From an uncultured Maribacter sp. (GTDB taxonomy: Bacteria > Bacteroidota > Bacteroidia > Flavobacteriales > Flavobacteriaceae): 32,549 nt of DNA. Positions 1 to 8,658 of this stretch are shown piece by piece (positions within the stretch are counted from its first letter, which is position 1; every line of letters begins with the position of its first letter). The position numbers were made by a program, and so were the translations under genes. Location: NCBI GenBank assembly GCA_938038975.1, contig CALHVP010000221.1:1-32549 (forward strand), given 5' to 3'. The notes beneath the pieces were generated by a model. The model saw nothing but the letters and a program-made list of their open reading frames with translations. It was not told where the DNA came from and did no database searches.

Positions 1-3000
1 CAATACAGTAATACAGACGGTTATAATGAAAACCAAGATCAATATGTATTTAGGGATATGTATGAGCTAACAAAAGCTGCTGCATTACAAGATCCAGAGA
101 AAAATAAATTTATACTTAAAGGACGTTATAAATCTGAAGGTAGTAATGGAATTCCAATAGGGGCATTTAATGTGCCACGTGGTTCGGTAACTGTTACAGC
201 GGGTGGACGTCAATTACAAGAGGGTATTGATTATACGGTAAACTACCAAGCGGGTACAGTGCAATTGCTTGACCCAAGTTTAGAAGCTTCTAATACCCCA
301 ATTAATATATCTGTTGAAAATAATGCAGTTTTTGGGCAGCAAACACGAAGGTTTACAGGAATTAATGTAGAACATCAAATTAATAAGAATTTTGTTCTTG
401 GGGGTACTTTGTTAAACTTGAATGAGCGTCCGCTGACTCAAAAATCTAACTTTGGTGTTGAGCCGGTTAACAATACTATTTTTGGTCTTAACGGAAATTT
501 TTCTACTGAGGTTCCTTTTTTAACACGAATGGTAAACAAGTTGCCAAACATTGATACAGACGTGCCTTCTAATGTTTCAGTTCGAGCTGAGATTGCTTGG
601 TTAAAACCAAACTCACCAAAGAATGCGGATTTTCAAGGAGAGACAACAACTTATTTAGATGATTTTGAAGGTGCTCAAGCCTTAATAGATATACGTGCTT
701 CTTTAGGTTGGACATTAGCAAGTACGCCACTAGAGTTTACTCCTGGCGGACAATTGTCTGGAAGTTCTCCAGAAGACGCTGCCAACTTAGAAAATGGTTT
801 TGGTAGAGCAAAAATGGCTTGGTATACAATTGATCCTATTTTCTACACGAATCAAAGGCCAGACGGTATTAGTGATAATGATATTTCTATAAACCCAACT
901 AGGAGGGTATTCATAGATGAAGTTTTTCCTCAAGTAGATATAGCTCAAGGACAGACTACTGTTCAAGGTACGCTGGATATGGCTTATTACCCCAATACAA
1001 AAGGGCCCTATAATAATAATCCTGATTTTGATACTACACAATCTACTGAAAAGTGGGGAGGTATTATGCGTTCTTTAAGTAGTACGAATTTTGAACAAGC
1101 CAATGTTGAGTTTGTGCAATTTTGGGTTTTAGACCCTTATGTTGATGGTGAAGCTACTACCGCAGGAGAATTAGTTTTAAACCTAGGTAATATCTCTGAA
1201 GACATTTTACGAGATGGTAAAAAACAATACGAAAACGGACTTCCTGGAGTGGATAGTAACGATTTTGTAGCTCCTACTTCTTGGGGTGAGGTACCCGCAA
1301 CACAATCTTTAGTCTATGCTTTTGATGCTAGTGAACCAAACCGAGCATTGCAGGATATTGGATTTGATGGATTAAATGATGAAGCTGAACAAGCAATTTA
1401 TGATAGCAATCCTGGACCTGATCCGGCTTTGGATAACTACCAGTATTATTTGAACCGTGAAGGTGGGATTTTGGAACGTTACTTTGATTTTAACAACCCA
1501 GACGGTAACTCTCCTGTAGATGTGACCAATACGAATAGAGGGTCTACAACATTACCAGATGTAGAAGATATTGATAGAGATTTAACAATGAATACGGTAA
1601 ATAGTTACTATGAGTATCGTATAAATATCAAGCCTAATACAACAATTGACGACAAATACGTAACAGATATAAAAGAAGGCGTTACACCAGAACTTCCAAA
1701 TGGTGATCAACTGAATAGAAGATGGATTCAATATAAAATTCCGTTAAGTGATTTTACTGATGATGTTGGTGGAATTACAGATTTTAGGTCTATCAGTTTT
1801 ATGAGAATGTACATGACTGGTTTTAATAGTCCAACAGTATTGCGTTTTGCTACCTTGGATTTGGTTCGTGGTGATTGGCGTACATACACTAAAACATTAC
1901 AAGATCAGGACATTGATAATAATCCTGCTGATGACGGTACTACGCTAGATGTTAATACGGTAAATATTGAGGAGAATAATAGCAGAATTCCTATACCTTA
2001 TGTATTACCTCCAGGGGTTATACGAGAACAGTTAAATAATAATAACACGATTATCCGTCAGAACGAGCAGTCACTTTCACTTTTAGTTGAAGGTTTGGAA
2101 GCTCAAGATGCTAGAGGTGTTTTTAAGAATTTAAATATTGATATCCGTCAGTATAAAAACTTAAAAATGTTTATACATGCTGAAAAAATTGTGGATAGCG
2201 ATTATGCAGATAGCTCTACTCCGCTAATAGGTTTCCTTCGTATGGGAACAGATTTTTCCCAAAACTTTTATCAAATAGAATTACCGTTACAGTTTACTTC
2301 TTTTGGAGCAACCTCTGAAAGTGAAATCTGGCCAGAGGTAAATCAAATGGATATAAGTTTGACTGATTTAAATAAGGTGAAGTCCTTATGGATACAAGGT
2401 GGTGATTTAAGTGAGGTTAGATTCTTTGAAATAGAGAACGGTGAAGTCTTTCCAGTAAATGAGTTTGATATAAGAACTCCTGGTAGATTACGTATTGGAA
2501 TAAGAGGAAATCCTTCTTTAGGAAGTATCCGTAGTATCATGGTGGGTATAAAGAATCAAGATAACCTTCCTGCAAGGGGAGAGGTTTGGTTCAATGAATT
2601 ACGATTGGCAGGTTTAGATAACAATGGAGGCTGGGCTGCAGTAGCAGCAATAGATGCTAATATTGCAGATTTTGCTAATATGACCGCGACAGGAAGTACG
2701 AGTACATCTGGTTTTGGTACTATTGATCAAATGCCAAATGAAAGAGCTCGTGAAGACGCAATTTCATATGATTTAGTAACAAATATAAATGTAGGACAGC
2801 TTCTGCCTAAAAAGTGGGGCATACAACTGCCATTTAACTACGGTATTTCTGAGCAAATTATAACACCGGAGTTTGATCCTGTATATGATGATTTGAAATT
2901 AGATGATTTAATAGCTGCAGCTCCAGACCAAGAGGCTGCTGATGAAATTAGAGAACAAGCTGAGGATTATACTAAAAGAACAAGTATTAACCTTATTGGA

Positions 3001-5214
3001 GTTAGAAAGGATAGAGGAGAAGAAGCAGATGAAAATTTCTATGATATAGAGAACTTTACTTTTAATTATTCCTACAATGAAACGGATCACAGAGATTTTG
3101 AGATTGCGGAGTTACGTGATCAGAAAATTAACACAGGCTTTGTGTATGCACATAGTTTTGATCCTGTAGAAGTGGCGCCTTTTGCTAAAAAAGATTCTTT
3201 GTTTAATGGCGCTTACTGGAAATGGCTAAAGGATTTGAATATTAATCTATTGCCTGCTAGCATTTCATTAAATTCTAATATTAACAGACAATTCAATGCA
3301 CAACGTTTTAGAGATGTTAGGGAAGAAGGTGTAGACCGTTTAGAGTTGCCAGAATTGCAACAACGTAATTACTTATTCAATTGGCAATATGCGTTAAACT
3401 ATAATTTAACAAAGTCCTTAAGACTTAACCTTACAGCATCAAACAATAATATAGTTCGCAATTATTTTGAGGACGGTAGTAATCCTAATTCTGCTATAGA
3501 TTCTAACTTAGGTCTTTGGGATGGTTTCTTTGACATTGGAGAGCCTAACAGGCATTCACAACAAATGCAATTGAATTATGAAATTCCTTTTGATAAGATA
3601 CCCGCATTGGACTTCATTAATGGGCAATACAGTTATACAAGTAATTTTGATTGGCAACGTGGAGGAGATGCGCTAAGAGAGGTCGTTGGTAGTGATATAA
3701 ATACAATTCAAAATGCAAATACGCATAACCTTACGGCTTCTATGACCATGCAGAAGTTCTATGATTTATTAGGACTTAAGAAGCGTGAAGGGATGTCCAA
3801 AGCAAAAGCTTCTCCTATAAAATCTAGTGTGGCAGGTGATGAAGAAAAAACTAAGAAAAAAAGCAGTAAACTTTTTAATACCGTTATAGATGTAGTTACA
3901 ATGGTAAAACGTGTTAATGTAAACTATAATGAAAATAGCGGAACGGTACTCCCTGGTTATACACAGTCAATAGGGTTTATGGGTACAGCTAGGCCATCAT
4001 TAGGTTTTGTTTTTGGTAGTCAGTCAGACATTCGCTTTGAAGCAGCTAGAAATGGTTGGTTAACTACATTCCCAGAGTTTAATGAACAGTTTGTAACTAG
4101 GACTAACAAGCAATTGAATATTACAGCAACCGCCCAACCCACAAAAGATTTAACTATAGATTTAGTAGCAGATAGGCAATACTCCGAAAGTTATCAAGAG
4201 AACTTTAATGTAGATGTAAATGCTGATGAGCCTTACAATTTACAGCTTGGAAATAATTTTGGAAGCTTTAGTATCTCTACAGTTATGATTGGTACTGCTT
4301 TTAGCAAGAGTGATGAGTTTGATTCTAAGAGTTTTGAGCAGTTTAAGGCCAACAGACTTACCATTGCAAATAGATTGGTTTCCGATCGAGGAGAAGCTAT
4401 TGGAACATTGGATGATGATTTATTTCCAGAGCGATACGGTAAAACGCAGCAAGACGTTTTATTACCCGCTTTTTTTGCAGCATATACTGGTCAAAGTGCA
4501 GACAGGGTAAATCTAGATTCTTTTAGGGATATTCCAATTCCAAATTGGAATGTGAAGTATACGGGTCTAATGAAGAATAAGTGGTTTAAAAAGAGATTTA
4601 AACGTTTTTCTGTTCAGCATGGGTACCGCTCTTCATATAGTATCAACTCGTTTCAGACGAATTTAGAAAAGCAAAATGGACCTATTGATTTGGAAACCTT
4701 AGATGTCTTGCCAGATAACATTATTAATAATGTGGTCCTAACAGATCAGTTTAACCCACTAATGCGTGTAGATTTTGAAATGAAAAACTCTGTAAGTGTT
4801 TTAGCAGAGGTTCGAACTGATAGGGCTTTGTCATTAAGCTTTGATAACAACCTAATGACAGAAATAAACGGTAAGGAATATACCGTTGGCCTAGGATATC
4901 GTATTAAAGACGTCAAAATAGTAACGAATATAGGTGGTAATAAAACCCGTTTAAAAGGAGATCTTAATTTAAAAGGAGATGTCACACTTAGAGATAATAT
5001 CACCATTATTAGAAATCTAGATATAGACAACAATCAAATTACTTCAGGTCAAAACTTATTATCTGTAAAATTCACCGCAGATTATGCTTTGAGTAAACAA
5101 TTGAACGCGCTGTTTTTTTATGACCATTCGTTCTCTCAATTTGCCGTATCTACTGCTTTTCCACAAACAACTATTAATGCTGGGTTTACCCTACGTTATA
5201 ATTTTGGTAATTAA
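1..5214 (+). CDS. sprA: Cell-surface gliding/type IX secretion translocon protein SprA, 3' part (5' end outside window)
   Basis: The frame is open from base 1 to the stop at 5212-5214, giving about 1737 residues with no start in the window; the ATG at 58 is internal. Known SprA proteins are about 2400 residues and form the very large outer-membrane beta-barrel through which type IX secretion cargo leaves the periplasm. The SprA-type region 'FQGETTTYLDDFEGAQALID' lies near residues 215-235 of the visible part. Long alternating beta-strand segments follow, and the chain ends in an aromatic outer-membrane strand (NAGFTLRYNFGN). A lysine-rich stretch coded near 3780-3870 is probably a periplasmic loop or plug. 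The following gcvH has its own promoter, so sprA probably ends its transcript. Identity is confident from length and motifs; the N-terminal third and signal peptide cannot be seen. Confidence 0.95.
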   Translation, partial: QYSNTDGYNENQDQYVFRDMYELTKAAALQDPEKNKFILKGRYKSEGSNGIPIGAFNVPRGSVTVTAGGRQLQEGIDYTVNYQAGTVQLLDPSLEASNTPINISVENNAVFGQQTRRFTGINVEHQINKNFVLGGTLLNLNERPLTQKSNFGVEPVNNTIFGLNGNFSTEVPFLTRMVNKLPNIDTDVPSNVSVRAEIAWLKPNSPKNADFQGETTTYLDDFEGAQALIDIRASLGWTLASTPLEFTPGGQLSGSSPEDAANLENGFGRAKMAWYTIDPIFYTNQRPDGISDNDISINPTRRVFIDEVFPQVDIAQGQTTVQGTLDMAYYPNTKGPYNNNPDFDTTQSTEKWGGIMRSLSSTNFEQANVEFVQFWVLDPYVDGEATTAGELVLNLGNISEDILRDGKKQYENGLPGVDSNDFVAPTSWGEVPATQSLVYAFDASEPNRALQDIGFDGLNDEAEQAIYDSNPGPDPALDNYQYYLNREGGILERYFDFNNPDGNSPVDVTNTNRGSTTLPDVEDIDRDLTMNTVNSYYEYRINIKPNTTIDDKYVTDIKEGVTPELPNGDQLNRRWIQYKIPLSDFTDDVGGITDFRSISFMRMYMTGFNSPTVLRFATLDLVRGDWRTYTKTLQDQDIDNNPADDGTTLDVNTVNIEENNSRIPIPYVLPPGVIREQLNNNNTIIRQNEQSLSLLVEGLEAQDARGVFKNLNIDIRQYKNLKMFIHAEKIVDSDYADSSTPLIGFLRMGTDFSQNFYQIELPLQFTSFGATSESEIWPEVNQMDISLTDLNKVKSLWIQGGDLSEVRFFEIENGEVFPVNEFDIRTPGRLRIGIRGNPSLGSIRSIMVGIKNQDNLPARGEVWFNELRLAGLDNNGGWAAVAAIDANIADFANMTATGSTSTSGFGTIDQMPNERAREDAISYDLVTNINVGQLLPKKWGIQLPFNYGISEQIITPEFDPVYDDLKLDDLIAAAPDQEAADEIREQAEDYTKRTSINLIGVRKDRGEEADENFYDIENFTFNYSYNETDHRDFEIAELRDQKINTGFVYAHSFDPVEVAPFAKKDSLFNGAYWKWLKDLNINLLPASISLNSNINRQFNAQRFRDVREEGVDRLELPELQQRNYLFNWQYALNYNLTKSLRLNLTASNNNIVRNYFEDGSNPNSAIDSNLGLWDGFFDIGEPNRHSQQMQLNYEIPFDKIPALDFINGQYSYTSNFDWQRGGDALREVVGSDINTIQNANTHNLTASMTMQKFYDLLGLKKREGMSKAKASPIKSSVAGDEEKTKKKSSKLFNTVIDVVTMVKRVNVNYNENSGTVLPGYTQSIGFMGTARPSLGFVFGSQSDIRFEAARNGWLTTFPEFNEQFVTRTNKQLNITATAQPTKDLTIDLVADRQYSESYQENFNVDVNADEPYNLQLGNNFGSFSISTVMIGTAFSKSDEFDSKSFEQFKANRLTIANRLVSDRGEAIGTLDDDLFPERYGKTQQDVLLPAFFAAYTGQSADRVNLDSFRDIPIPNWNVKYTGLMKNKWFKKRFKRFSVQHGYRSSYSINSFQTNLEKQNGPIDLETLDVLPDNIINNVVLTDQFNPLMRVDFEMKNSVSVLAEVRTDRALSLSFDNNLMTEINGKEYTVGLGYRIKDVKIVTNIGGNKTRLKGDLNLKGDVTLRDNITIIRNLDIDNNQITSGQNLLSVKFTADYALSKQLNALFFYDHSFSQFAVSTAFPQTTINAGFTLRYNFGN

Positions 5215-5223
5215 GATTTTGCC

Positions 5224-5245
5224 ATAAAACAATCTTTAGTTTTAT
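5224..5245 (+). terminator. Weak AT-rich hairpin after sprA
   Basis: ATAAAAC (5224-5230) and GTTTTAT (5239-5245) can pair with an 8-nt loop, 9 nt after the sprA stop. There is no GC-rich stem and no real T-tract, so termination is only a possibility. Confidence 0.25.
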
Positions 5246-5318
5246 ATTTCAATTCCACTTTTTGCTGTGTATCTCAACGGTTACTTTAGAATAACATAAA
5301 CAACTATCCACGTTTTTT

Positions 5319-5349
5319 TTGAAAACCTATAAAGAATCATTTACATTTG
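5319..5349 (+). promoter_or_regulatory. Bacteroidota-type promoter of gcvH
   Basis: TTG at 5319-5321 and TACATTTG at 5342-5349 match the Bacteroidota -33/-7 consensus (TTG and TAnnTTTG) with a 20-nt spacer. The expected transcription start lies 10-20 nt before the ATG at 5371. The TTTG of the -7 box creates an in-frame TTG at 5347 that gene callers can mistake for the start of gcvH. Confidence 0.7.
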
Positions 5350-5370
5350 CCAATATCTAATTTGACAACA

Positions 5371-5751
5371 ATGAACATACCAGCAGAACTAAAGTATACA
5401 AAAGATCACGAGTGGATTAAAATCGATGGAGATGTAGCTACCGTTGGGATTACTGATTTCGCACAAAGCGAACTTGGAGATATCGTTTACGTTGAAGTAG
5501 ATACACTAGATGAAGAGCTAGAAAAAGAAGCCGTTTTTGGAACGGTAGAGGCTGTAAAGACAGTTTCTGATTTGTTTTTACCACTTACAGGAGAAATTAT
5601 TGAATTTAATGAGAGTTTAGAGGATGAGCCTGAAAAAGTAAATTCAGACCCTTATGGAGATGGATGGATGGTAAAAATTAGATTTACCAATCCAGATGAG
5701 GTTGAAGAACTATTAAGTGATGCCGATTATAAGGAGCTTGTTGGTGCCTAA
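5371..5751 (+). CDS. gcvH: Glycine cleavage system H protein
   Basis: The 126-residue product is the usual length for GcvH, the lipoyl-carrying shuttle that moves the aminomethyl group between the P, T and L proteins of the glycine cleavage system in the cytoplasm. The N-terminus ([13 protein letters not shown]) and the lipoylation site [12 protein letters not shown], with Lys63 as the lipoyl lysine, are diagnostic. I chose ATG 5371 over the in-frame TTG at 5347 because the latter lies inside the -7 promoter element and would add eight residues unlike the family. No gcvP or gcvT is in the window, so the other components are encoded elsewhere. The next gene overlaps its 3' end, suggesting co-transcription. 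Confidence 0.95.
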   Translation: MNIPAELKYTKDHEWIKIDGDVATVGITDFAQSELGDIVYVEVDTLDEELEKEAVFGTVEAVKTVSDLFLPLTGEIIEFNESLEDEPEKVNSDPYGDGWMVKIRFTNPDEVEELLSDADYKELVGA

Positions 5752-6139
5752 AATTTTATTTTTTAGAATCGCATTTGTAAGCTGGTTAGTGTTTATAACA
5801 TTTTCCAGCTTATTTTCTTTTTCTGGAATGGTTAAAGATTCCCGTTTTAATATCCCATATGCTGATAAAGTAGTTCATTTTGTTTTTTACTTTGTATTGG
5901 TTTTTCTTGGGGTGTTAGCTGTAAAGCAATCGATTAAGGTGAAATCTGATACTAAGAATACACTAGTGTATGCTTTTCTTTTCGCTTTTTTTTACGGGAT
6001 ACTAATGGAGTTTTTTCAGTATTTTTTTACTGAAAATCGGCAGGGAGATATTTTGGATGTGTTGGCAAATACTTTAGGCGCAATAGCGGGCGTAATCGTA
6101 ATTAGTTCATATTTAAAAAAGGGTAGGTCGTTAAAATGA
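5744..6139 (+). CDS. VanZ-like family membrane protein
   Basis: A small hydrophobic protein of about 131 residues with four likely membrane segments. It has the VanZ-like arrangement of short loops: '[16 protein letters not shown]', then '[11 protein letters not shown]', then '[16 protein letters not shown]'. The charged and polar residues there (DK-H, E-Q, GD--D--N) match those typical of VanZ-like proteins. The molecular role of this family is poorly defined; VanZ itself gives low-level teicoplanin resistance. The frame opens at GTG 5717; I favour GTG 5744, which overlaps the gcvH stop by 8 nt and has AAGGAG seven nt upstream. TTG 5738 or 5741 are also possible. Function in this organism is unknown. 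Confidence 0.75.
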   Translation: MPKILFFRIAFVSWLVFITFSSLFSFSGMVKDSRFNIPYADKVVHFVFYFVLVFLGVLAVKQSIKVKSDTKNTLVYAFLFAFFYGILMEFFQYFFTENRQGDILDVLANTLGAIAGVIVISSYLKKGRSLK

Positions 6140-6148
6140 AAATTTTAA

Positions 6149-6180
6149 TTGGATTTTTAGTATTTAATTAGTTAAATTAG
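6149..6180 (+). promoter_or_regulatory. Probable promoter of tonB
   Basis: TTG at 6149-6151 and TAAATTAG at 6173-6180 (one mismatch to TAnnTTTG) are separated by 21 nt. A start about ten nt downstream would leave a short leader before ATG 6202. Confidence 0.45.
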
Positions 6181-6201
6181 CAATCACTAAATTGTATATA
6201 T

Positions 6202-6906
6202 ATGGAACCGAAGAAGAATCCAAAGGCAGACTTAACTAAAAATAGTAGTTTCTATTTTGTTATAGGTCTATTTGCTGTAATGCTTTTTACGTATGTCGCT
6301 TTTGAGTGGAAAACGTATGATAAGAGCAATGATTATGATACATCAATGAATGTTGATGATTTGTTGGATGAGGAAGTTCCTATGACGGAACAAATTAAAA
6401 CGCCACCACCACCACCACCACCACAAGCTCCTGAAATAATTGAGGTAGTTGAGGATGAGGAAGAGGTAGAGGAAACTGTTATTGAGTCAACCGAAACGAG
6501 TCAAGATGAAGAGATTATTGAAGTTGATGATGTTGTCGTTGATGAGATGGATGAAGATTTAGACGTTCCTTTTTCAGTTATTGAGGATGTTCCTGTTTTT
6601 CCAGGATGCGAAGGTGCCAGCGATAAAAGAGCTTGCTTCAATAGCATGATTCAAAAGCATATTAGTAAGAACTTTCGCTATCCTGAGATCGCTCAGGAGA
6701 TGGGTATTCAAGGAAGAGTGAACGTTATGTTCGTAATTCAGAAGGATGGTAGTATCGGAGGCGTTAGAATGCGAGGACCGGATAAAAACCTAGAAAAGGA
6801 AGCAGCGAGAATTATTGATAAGCTACCAAAAATGACTCCTGGTAAGCAAAGAGGAAGAGCAGTACGTGTACCTTTTAGTATTCCAATTACTTTTAAGTTG
6901 CAGTAA
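6202..6906 (+). CDS. Energy transducer TonB family protein
   Basis: The 234-residue protein has one N-terminal membrane anchor (about residues 16-33), seven consecutive prolines (68-74), a strongly acidic linker (about 79-121) and a C-terminal TonB domain (about 150-234, 'FRYPEIAQEMGIQGRVNVMF'). TonB proteins sit in the inner membrane with ExbB/ExbD and pass proton-motive energy to TonB-dependent outer-membrane transporters such as SusC-like receptors. Cys136 and Cys145 flank the start of the C-terminal domain, a pair I recall in Bacteroidota TonB proteins, and could form a disulfide. The linker is Glu/Asp-rich rather than the Lys/Pro type of E. coli. It appears monocistronic, between its own promoter and a strong terminator. 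No exbB/exbD lies nearby. Confidence 0.88.
   Translation: MEPKKNPKADLTKNSSFYFVIGLFAVMLFTYVAFEWKTYDKSNDYDTSMNVDDLLDEEVPMTEQIKTPPPPPPPQAPEIIEVVEDEEEVEETVIESTETSQDEEIIEVDDVVVDEMDEDLDVPFSVIEDVPVFPGCEGASDKRACFNSMIQKHISKNFRYPEIAQEMGIQGRVNVMFVIQKDGSIGGVRMRGPDKNLEKEAARIIDKLPKMTPGKQRGRAVRVPFSIPITFKLQ
6403..6423 (+). repeat. (CCA)7 trinucleotide repeat in tonB
   Basis: Seven identical CCA codons encode the seven-proline run of the TonB linker. A perfect triplet repeat could change length without breaking the frame. Confidence 0.85.
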
Positions 6907-6925
6907 AATTTATTGAATATATATG

Positions 6926-6958
6926 AAAGCCTGGACGTAAACGTCCAGGCTTTTTTTT
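6926..6958 (+). terminator. Rho-independent terminator of tonB
   Basis: AAGCCTGGACG (6927-6937) pairs perfectly with CGTCCAGGCTT (6942-6952) across a 4-nt loop, and a run of eight T ends at 6958. It lies 20 nt after the tonB stop. Confidence 0.92.
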
Positions 6959-7025
6959 GTTCGATAGTTTTTTATTGATAGAATTGGGGTTGATTCTTAA
7001 ATAAGACAGAAATAGGGGTATTAGG

Positions 7026-7056
7026 TTGCAGAAATATCCCTTTGAGCTTATCTTTG
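7026..7056 (+). promoter_or_regulatory. Promoter of the cyoE-cox cluster
   Basis: TTG at 7026-7028 and a perfect TAnnTTTG element (TATCTTTG, 7049-7056) lie 20 nt apart, 19 nt before the cyoE ATG. Confidence 0.68.
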
Positions 7057-7075
7057 TCCACCGATTAAGATAGAA

Positions 7076-7978
7076 ATGAAAACCGCTGTAGGACAAGTAA
7101 AAACGAATTCCTTTTCCATGATTTTTTCCGACTTTAAGGAAATTACCAAGGCTAGACTGGCTATTAGCGTCGTTTTTTCTTCAATCGCTGGCTATTTTCT
7201 TGGTGCAGAGGAGCTAAGTCTAAATGCAGTCTTATTATTAGCTTTTGGTGGTTATTGTATGGTTGGGGCTAGTAATGCGTATAACCAAGTAATAGAGAGG
7301 GATTTAGATGCTTTAATGAATAGAACATCTAGTAGGCCTATTCCGGCAGGAAGAATGTCTGTAAAAACGGCAATGGTAATTGCGATTGTATTAACTATTC
7401 TAGGTGTAGTGTCACTTTACTTTCTTAATGCTAAAACAGCCATGTTTGGTGCAATATCTATTTTTCTTTATACAAGTGTGTATACTCCATTAAAAACGAT
7501 AACACCTTTAGCTGTTTTTGTAGGTGCGTTTCCTGGCGCAATTCCTTTTATGTTAGGATGGGTAGCAGCAACAGACCAATTTGGTATAGAGCCAGGAACA
7601 TTATTTATGATTCAATTTTTCTGGCAGTTCCCTCATTTTTGGGCATTAGGTTGGATGTTAGATGATGATTATAAAAAAGGAGGTTTTAAAATGCTTCCCA
7701 CAGGTAAAAAGGATAAAGGAACAGCATTACAAATTATTATGTATACCATTTGGATGATAGTGATTTCTGTTATTCCTGCTTTTGGTATTACTGGGAGTTT
7801 AGACTTGTCTTTATTTGCCGCTATTATTGTGTTTTTAATGGGTTGTGGAATGCTCTACTTTTCTTTGCGATTGTATACCAAAAGAGATAATGCTTCTGCA
7901 AAAAGGTTAATGTTGGCTAGTGTAAGCTACATCACGTTAATGCAGATAGTATACGTAATTGATAAATATATAGGATAA
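7076..7978 (+). CDS. cyoE: Protohaem IX farnesyltransferase (haem O synthase)
   Basis: A 300-residue polytopic inner-membrane UbiA-superfamily prenyltransferase that adds a farnesyl group to haem b to make haem O, the precursor of haem A used by haem-copper oxidases. The prenyl-diphosphate-binding signature is visible at residues 67-88 (NAYNQVIERDLDALMNRT then SSRP), followed by 'YTPLKTITPLAVFVGAFPGA' (about 136-155) and the second acidic motif DDDYKKGGFKML (196-207). Length and motif spacing are normal. The stop is one base from the next ATG, so it is translationally tight with the subunit III gene, fitting a role in maturing the oxidase encoded next door. The name ctaB is equally valid. Confidence 0.95.
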   Translation: MKTAVGQVKTNSFSMIFSDFKEITKARLAISVVFSSIAGYFLGAEELSLNAVLLLAFGGYCMVGASNAYNQVIERDLDALMNRTSSRPIPAGRMSVKTAMVIAIVLTILGVVSLYFLNAKTAMFGAISIFLYTSVYTPLKTITPLAVFVGAFPGAIPFMLGWVAATDQFGIEPGTLFMIQFFWQFPHFWALGWMLDDDYKKGGFKMLPTGKKDKGTALQIIMYTIWMIVISVIPAFGITGSLDLSLFAAIIVFLMGCGMLYFSLRLYTKRDNASAKRLMLASVSYITLMQIVYVIDKYIG

Positions 7979-7979
7979 A

Positions 7980-8561
7980 ATGGATTTAACTCAAGGGTCA
8001 GCAAAGGAGAAGAATGACAGGGCAAAGAACATGATGCTTTGGTTTGGCATTGTTAGTCTTTTAATGGGTTTCGCTGGTTGGACTAGTGCTTACATTGTAA
8101 GTAGTGAACGAGAAGATTGGGCAAGTGATGTAGATTTGCCTACTGCGTTCTATATAAGTACGGTGCTTATCATAATAAGTAGTATTTCGTATATCTTGGC
8201 TAAAAGGGCTGTTGTAAAGGATAATCAAAAACAGGCGGATATTTGGCTGCTCGTAACCCTAGGTTTAGGTATTTCTTTTATAGTCATACAGTTTACTGGT
8301 TTTTCAGATATGGTTGCACAGGGCTACTATTTTACAGGACCAACAAGTAGCATTAAAATGTCCTATATGATTTTGATTGCTATGGTGCATATTCTGCATG
8401 TAGTAGCAGGAATAATTTCATTATTGGTTGTCTTGTATAACCAGTTTAAACGAAAATATTCATCACAAGAATATTTAGGTTTAACATTAGGGGCCACATT
8501 TTGGCACTTTTTAGATTTACTATGGGTCTATTTGGTGTTATTTATGACCTTTATGAAATAA
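7980..8561 (+). CDS. Haem-copper oxidase subunit III family protein (first copy)
   Basis: This 193-residue protein has five likely membrane helices and the subunit III pattern: 'NMMLWFGIVSLLMGFAGW' at the N-terminus, a MVHILHVVAG helix, and the C-terminal 'ATFWHFLDLLWVYLVLF'. Subunit III stabilises the catalytic core of aa3/bo3-type oxidases. It begins one base after the cyoE stop. The short CyoC-like length without an N-terminal extension distinguishes it from the next gene, which encodes a second, larger subunit III. Whether both copies sit in one complex or in different oxidases cannot be decided here. Confidence 0.9.
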   Translation: MDLTQGSAKEKNDRAKNMMLWFGIVSLLMGFAGWTSAYIVSSEREDWASDVDLPTAFYISTVLIIISSISYILAKRAVVKDNQKQADIWLLVTLGLGISFIVIQFTGFSDMVAQGYYFTGPTSSIKMSYMILIAMVHILHVVAGIISLLVVLYNQFKRKYSSQEYLGLTLGATFWHFLDLLWVYLVLFMTFMK

Positions 8562-8620
8562 TATTTCCAAAGAAAAATAGTTTTGGATATAATTCAGCTT
8601 TTAAATAGTTGAAAAAAATG

Positions 8621-8628
8621 TAAATTTG
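8621..8628 (+). promoter_or_regulatory. -7 promoter element before the second subunit III gene
   Basis: TAAATTTG is a perfect TAnnTTTG match 30 nt before ATG 8659, in a 97-nt gap inside the cox cluster. At the expected -33 position there is only TTT (8599-8601), so an internal promoter is possible but not secure. Confidence 0.4.
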
Positions 8629-8658
8629 CTAAGGTTTTATTAAACGATAAATTTATTT

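Noticed and set aside
4746-5033. Minus-strand open frame within sprA
   Set aside because: It shadows conserved beta-barrel coding sequence and has no protein-like features or leader. The same applies to the other minus-strand frames inside sprA, the permease genes and the cox genes.
5347-5370. In-frame TTG start giving an 8-residue longer GcvH
   Set aside because: The TTG is part of a strong -7 promoter box and the added residues are not part of the family's N-terminus.
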